Assembly (NCBI GenBank): GCA_014885115.2
Contig: WKLE02000644.1
Coordinates: 1 to 10,108 of the forward strand
Direction: 5' to 3'
From: Asterionellopsis glacialis
Lineage: Eukaryota; Bacillariophyta; Plagiogrammaphyceae; Rhaphoneidales; Asterionellopsidaceae
Length of the DNA stretch: 10,108 nt
Shown here: piece after piece, positions 6,512 to 10,108 of the stretch
How positions within the stretch are numbered: position 1 is the stretch's first letter
Layout of the letters: the number at the start of each line of letters is the position of its first letter
Made by a program: the position numbers and the translations under genes
The notes under the pieces: model-generated
Seen by the model: only the letters and a program-made list of their open reading frames with translations
The model's database searches: none
What the model was told of the DNA's origin: nothing

Positions 6512-9500
6512 TTAAGTTAAAGAACTCTTGGAAGTTTGCAAACTCCTCATAGACCGACTTGAAAACCTTGATATTAGTCCACGTAAACCGGTTTCATCAG
6601 GTGGAATAGAATCTTCGTCGCTAATCTGAGTTAGCGAAGTATGCAGATCGCCCTCTAAGCATCGGGAAAAAATGGAGTTTTCTTTTTTTGTGTCCCACAC
6701 TCCATCCCAATCACGTGGAGGCGACCTTTCCACAAAAGCCAAACATCGGTCACGGTACTTGGCTGAAACAATATCATTTGGTTGAATCTTGAGCACCTTT
6801 TGAAAAACCTCAGCGGCTTCTCGAAAGCGACCTTCACGATACCATGACAAAGCCTCGTAGTATAAACCCAAAGAGTTGGAATTAAGATGTCCCCATTCAT
6901 CTTCGAGACGATGGTCAAGTACTTCGTAAATTGGGACAGGTTCGTCAACTCCGCTAACGCGGATGCGGTCTAACTCTCTAAGGGTATATCTTTTTTTGAG
7001 TCCAGCCACTGTTGCTTCGCTTGCAATAATATCGGCTCCATATTCTTTACATGCATCTTGCAATTGCGCAGCAAGATTCACTGCGCTCCCAATCGATGTA
7101 TAATCCATGCGTTTCGAAGAGCCAATTCTACCACTTACAATTTCACCAGTATTAATGCCTATTCCAACCTGCAGAGGCGATTCGTTTTTCCTGACACGCT
7201 CCTTGTTGAGGGAAAAGAGCTCCCGTTGCATTTTGATTGCAGTTCGCATGGCATTGTCAGGATCATTCTCCGTTTGTACCGGGGCGCCAAAAATAGCGAG
7301 TAAGGCGTCGCCTACAAATTTGTCGAGAGTTCCATGATTGCCAAATATGCAATCTGTCATTGCGTGAAAGTAGCAGTTGAGTAATTCAACTGTGTTTGTT
7401 GGTCCGAGGTCACGCGCAAGCGCTGGAAACCCATTAATTCCCGAAAAAAGAATTGTAGCAACACCCACTTTTGTCTCGAGCATACTTTCACCTCCGTCGG
7501 TCAAAAGCTGTTCCGCAACTGTTTCCGACATATATCTAGTAAGAGTACCATGTAATTTATTTTCCCTCGTTACATCTTCAATCTGAATAACACAACCGAT
7601 TTGGTGGAAGTGCTCATCTGTTAATGGTCTCAGCGAAACGTTGACATCAAATACTGTCCCATCGTGAGATTGGTATTTTTCACTCCTCAATGTTCTAGCC
7701 TTTCCGGACTCAAAAACCCAATTGATAGCGTCGGTAATCCAATTATTAGTTTCTGAGAAGATGTACTCCATGTCATGCCCAACACAGTGCACAGGGTCAT
7801 CGACACATAATATCACCGAAGCTGCTTTATTGACTTTTACAATGGTGCCGTTATTGTCGACACTAATGATTCCATCGCCAATGCTCTCGAGAATGCATTC
7901 ATTGTAATTTTTCATCAGAATCACTTCATGCGTAAGACTCGCCGCGACCAAAGCATGCGCGGCTTGTGTAGTCATATTTTCAAGTAATGCAAGATCTTGA
8001 TCAATAAATTTTCCTCTAATCTTGTTGATACACTGGGCTACACCAATAATTTTTCTTTCTTCGTTTTCACTACCAGCTTTCCAGATCGGAGCGCACAGAA
8101 TAGACCGGGTGCGAAAACCTGTCTGACGGTCGATCTCTCTATTGAATCTTGAATCTGCATAGGCATCATCAATTATAAGTGGAGTTTCGGTGGTAAAAAC
8201 GTGCCCTGCAATACCTGCATTGGAAGGAAAGCGAATATTGTGCGTTTCCCCACCATCCGTTGCTCTGATATATAGTTCATCCCTTTTAGAGTCGAGCAAA
8301 AATATTGTAGATCGTTCAACGCCTAAATGAGAGCAGACAATATTGTTTAGGGAATAAAGCAAATCATCCAATTGCTGCGATAATGTCATGGCACGGGTAA
8401 TTTCTGAGAGGATGTTCTTTAGCTGTGTATGCTGATGGGCTAATTGAGCTCTCACTAGAGCATTAGCGGCATGTGCCGTCATGTTTTCCAATAAGTTGAG
8501 ATCAAAGTTTGTAAACACTCCTTGTGTTTTGTTGATTGCTTGTGCAACCCCAACAACAATGGGGTTAGCAAAGTCCGAGCGGTCCCAGATTGGTGCGCAC
8601 AAAAGAGATTTTGTGCGATAGCCAGTTCTTCGGTCAATTTCCTTGTTAAACCGAGGATCGGAGTAAGCATCATTAATGATTAAGTGTTCTTTGTTAGTAA
8701 AGACACTTCCTGCAATACCTGAATCAGACGGAAATCGAATTTCTGGTAGAGCCTCATCTTCATTTTGATGTGATGCACTGAGGAAGAGTTCTTTAGTACT
8801 TTCATCAAATAAAAATATTGTACATCTATCTACTGATAAATTCGAACAAACTATCTTGTTCAAAGAGGGCAATAGTACATCTATATCGTTGGTTGAATTT
8901 GAGATGATCTTATTGATGTCAGCTATGATATCCTTCGTACGAATGCTTTCCTCCATTGTGGCTGTCCTTTCGATAGCTTTCGATATCAAGGAAAGTATCC
9001 AATCAAGAAAAGTCTGATCTTTTTCATCAAATTCGCCGTTGGCGGTGATTTTATTAATTACTTTGATCACACCTATCACTCTTTTACCTGAGCATTCATT
9101 GTCATCCAACAGAATTGGGACACACAAGATTGAAGAAGTGCAAAAACCCACACTTCCATCAACATCTGGATTATACATTGTCTCATAGTTTTCTTGTAGT
9201 AGATCATTTTGAAGGCAAGGTATCATTTTTTGGTACACGGTCCCGGTGATGCTATCACCCCGAAGATGGTTGGTCGAGTTTTCATCGAACAAGAGAATTG
9301 AACAATTCTCGACTTTCATTTCTCGCTCAATTAGTTTTGCAAATCTTGATATTAACGTGTTCAAAGTTGTGTGGTTGTCGCTCAGAATGTCTATGATATC
9401 AATCATTATATCATTCTCCTCGCTATTGTTATCATTTTTGCCAGCTGAGTCCAACGCACACTCTTTGTTAAAGTCTATACCAATGTCAGTGAACTTGTGG

Positions 9501-9818
9501 TTCTGTTCTGAAATAATGTTCCCGCCATCATCATTCTTTGCTGGAATGCTTCCGTCCAATACGCCTTCTGGGAGATTTTTCATGCTTTCCCGAGAGCTAA
9601 AGTTCTCTGCCAAGTTTTCTTCTCCTGTTGAAAAACCCCAACCAACAAAAGCTTTGATACCTACTCGTACAAGTAATAATGACTGTAAATGTGTTTGGTC
9701 TTCAGCAGGAGGACGGAAGATCAAAGTGGAAGTAGAGGCAATAATAAAGTCTATTGCGAAGAACTACGCCTGCAACTACCTGGTAACTGGAGAATAAGAA
9801 GACTTCCAGTATCGTCAT
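6512..9818 (-). CDS. Soluble class III nucleotide cyclase, GAF-GAF-GAF-PAS-CHD-TPR, with degenerate catalytic residues
   Basis: The long frame covers 9724-6512 without a stop but has no ATG until 9583. My model adds a 13-codon exon (ATG 9818-9816) spliced over 9683-9779, giving 1,069 aa. The fallback start is 9583 (1,023 aa). Positions below count codons from 9724. GAF1 ~113-255 (INKITANGEFDEKDQ), GAF2 ~285-425 and GAF3 ~455-597 (near-duplicates; shared DAY-x-D-x-RFN-x-EIDR), PAS ~605-720 (SIGDGIISVDNNG), cyclase homology domain ~750-935, TPR-like ~952-985, then the bacterial-style ending PPRDWDGVWDTKK. Class III enzymes make cAMP or cGMP at a dimer interface. Here K802 and T876 suggest ATP choice, and D806 (second metal) and N883 are kept. 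The first metal Asp is G762 (LFSGINGF) and the transition-state Arg is Q887 (NLAAQL). The exact 44- and 4-residue spacings support these assignments. It may be a regulator or heterodimer partner, not an active enzyme. No membrane segment is seen. Confidence 0.85.
9683..9779 (-). other. Candidate 97-nt spliceosomal intron in the cyclase gene
   Basis: Minus strand: donor CCAG|GTAGTTGCAG, acceptor CATTTACAG|TCATTA. Splicing joins exon MTILEVFLFSSYQ in phase 0 to SLLLVRVGIK of the long frame. Without splicing the ATG frame soon ends at TGA, and the long frame has a TAG upstream and no ATG before codon 48. An in-frame TAG also precedes the proposed ATG. The donor is not the strongest consensus, and cDNA is not available here. 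Confidence 0.45.
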
Positions 9819-9951
9819 ACCAACGTTGTAATCCTACTGTGACTGTGTTACTAAGACAGTCGATGGAATAAGTCTAACTTCTCTGTACTTCGTCGTACCT
9901 TGGGTACAAGATGTCTACCTTTTGAGATGTTTTGTCTTCTCAGTACTAGAG

Positions 9952-9972
9952 ATTTGTATACCTGATACAAAT
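9952..9972. repeat. 8-bp perfect inverted repeat in the cyclase upstream region
   Basis: ATTTGTAT (9952-9959), spacer ACCTG, ATACAAAT (9965-9972). It may be a dimeric factor site about 135-155 bp upstream of the proposed ATG. The role is unknown. Confidence 0.5.
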
Positions 9973-10008
9973 GAACCGTACCGATTCATATTATTTGTCA
10001 TGGATTTC

Positions 10009-10026
10009 GACGTCATCAATGACGTC
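10009..10026. promoter_or_regulatory. Palindromic pair of CRE-type bZIP sites
   Basis: GACGTCAT-CA-ATGACGTC holds ACGTCA (10010-10015) and TGACGT (10020-10025) in inverted orientation, about 190 bp upstream of the proposed cyclase ATG. In diatoms, TGACGT-type elements are known to mediate cAMP/CO2-responsive control through bZIP factors, and aureochromes bind TGACGT. Function here is inferred from the motif and its position. Confidence 0.6.
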
Positions 10027-10108
10027 CACCTACCCTACTTTTTGTGTTTGCTGGTTGACCCCAATTCGAATTTCGAAACTCGTTTGAGTTCGGGTTAGAT
10101 CAATTTCG

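Larger units (their letters stand above)
9819..10108 (-). promoter_or_regulatory. Upstream/promoter region of the cyclase gene
   Basis: 290 bp with no gene on either strand. It contains the CRE-type palindrome at 10009-10026, a perfect ATTTGTAT/ATACAAAT inverted repeat at 9952-9972, smaller inverted repeats (GTACC-TTG-GGTAC at 9895-9907; GACTGT/ACAGTC at 9841-9861), and a TTCGAATTTCGAA cluster at 10065-10077. There is no clear TATA box. It could also serve a divergent gene beyond the right edge. Confidence 0.5.

Noticed and set aside
9246..9797. 183-codon plus-strand frame opposite the cyclase 5' end
   Set aside because: It is antisense to the well-supported cyclase frame and shows no recognisable motif.
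10061..10108. TTCGAA-containing repeats resembling a tRNA T-arm
   Set aside because: No acceptor, D- or anticodon-arm pairing could be built around it.

Overview
This looks like nuclear DNA of a eukaryotic alga, most likely a diatom or a close stramenopile. Three things point there. A single-copy-looking gene starts with a short signal peptide that ends in an AAG|F junction, like the ASAFAP-type bipartite plastid presequence of heterokont algae. A second gene encodes a large soluble GAF-GAF-GAF-PAS-class III nucleotide cyclase. The left half holds degenerate retroelement and DNA-transposon sequence. No species is claimed.

Left half (about 1-5000): nested repeats. A minus-strand reading frame of unknown identity (pieces at 1-348 and 2542-2712) is split by a complete 2,185-bp insertion at 357-2541. 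The insertion has 19-bp perfect terminal inverted repeats and an exact 8-bp target-site duplication (TCCTGTAT on both sides). Removing the element and one duplication copy rejoins the host frame codon for codon. The element has strongly palindromic GAGGAATTCCTC-type subterminal regions and one 383-codon minus-strand ORF. That ORF's product has a papain-like Gln/Cys/His/Asp arrangement and no recognisable transposase. To its right lie an array of six AAAGTACACTA units with a 22-bp palindrome (2910-3067), a 13-bp CTTA10/T10AAG inverted repeat (3171-3227), and a retroelement relic (3588-4640, minus) whose RNase H domain is still readable through five in-frame stops and a frameshift.

Right half (5229-10108): two intact genes, convergent, with 311 bp between their stop codons. 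The plus-strand gene (5229-6200) encodes a predicted plastid-targeted Rossmann-fold, NAD(P)-binding protein. The minus-strand gene (6512 to about 9818) encodes the multidomain cyclase. Its catalytic domain has lost the first metal-binding Asp (Gly) and the transition-state Arg (Gln), but keeps the second metal Asp, the purine-selecting Lys/Thr pair and the transition-state Asn. A 97-nt intron near the 5' end gives a clean ATG start. The upstream region has a palindromic pair of CRE-type sites (GACGTCAT-CA-ATGACGTC), the bZIP target class linked in diatoms to cAMP, CO2 and light control.

Functional reading: the left half shows sequential transposition and decay. The right half pairs a plastid oxidoreductase-like gene with a possible cyclic-nucleotide sensor or regulator whose own promoter may answer to cAMP-linked transcription factors. 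The two right-hand genes are neighbours only and need not share a pathway.
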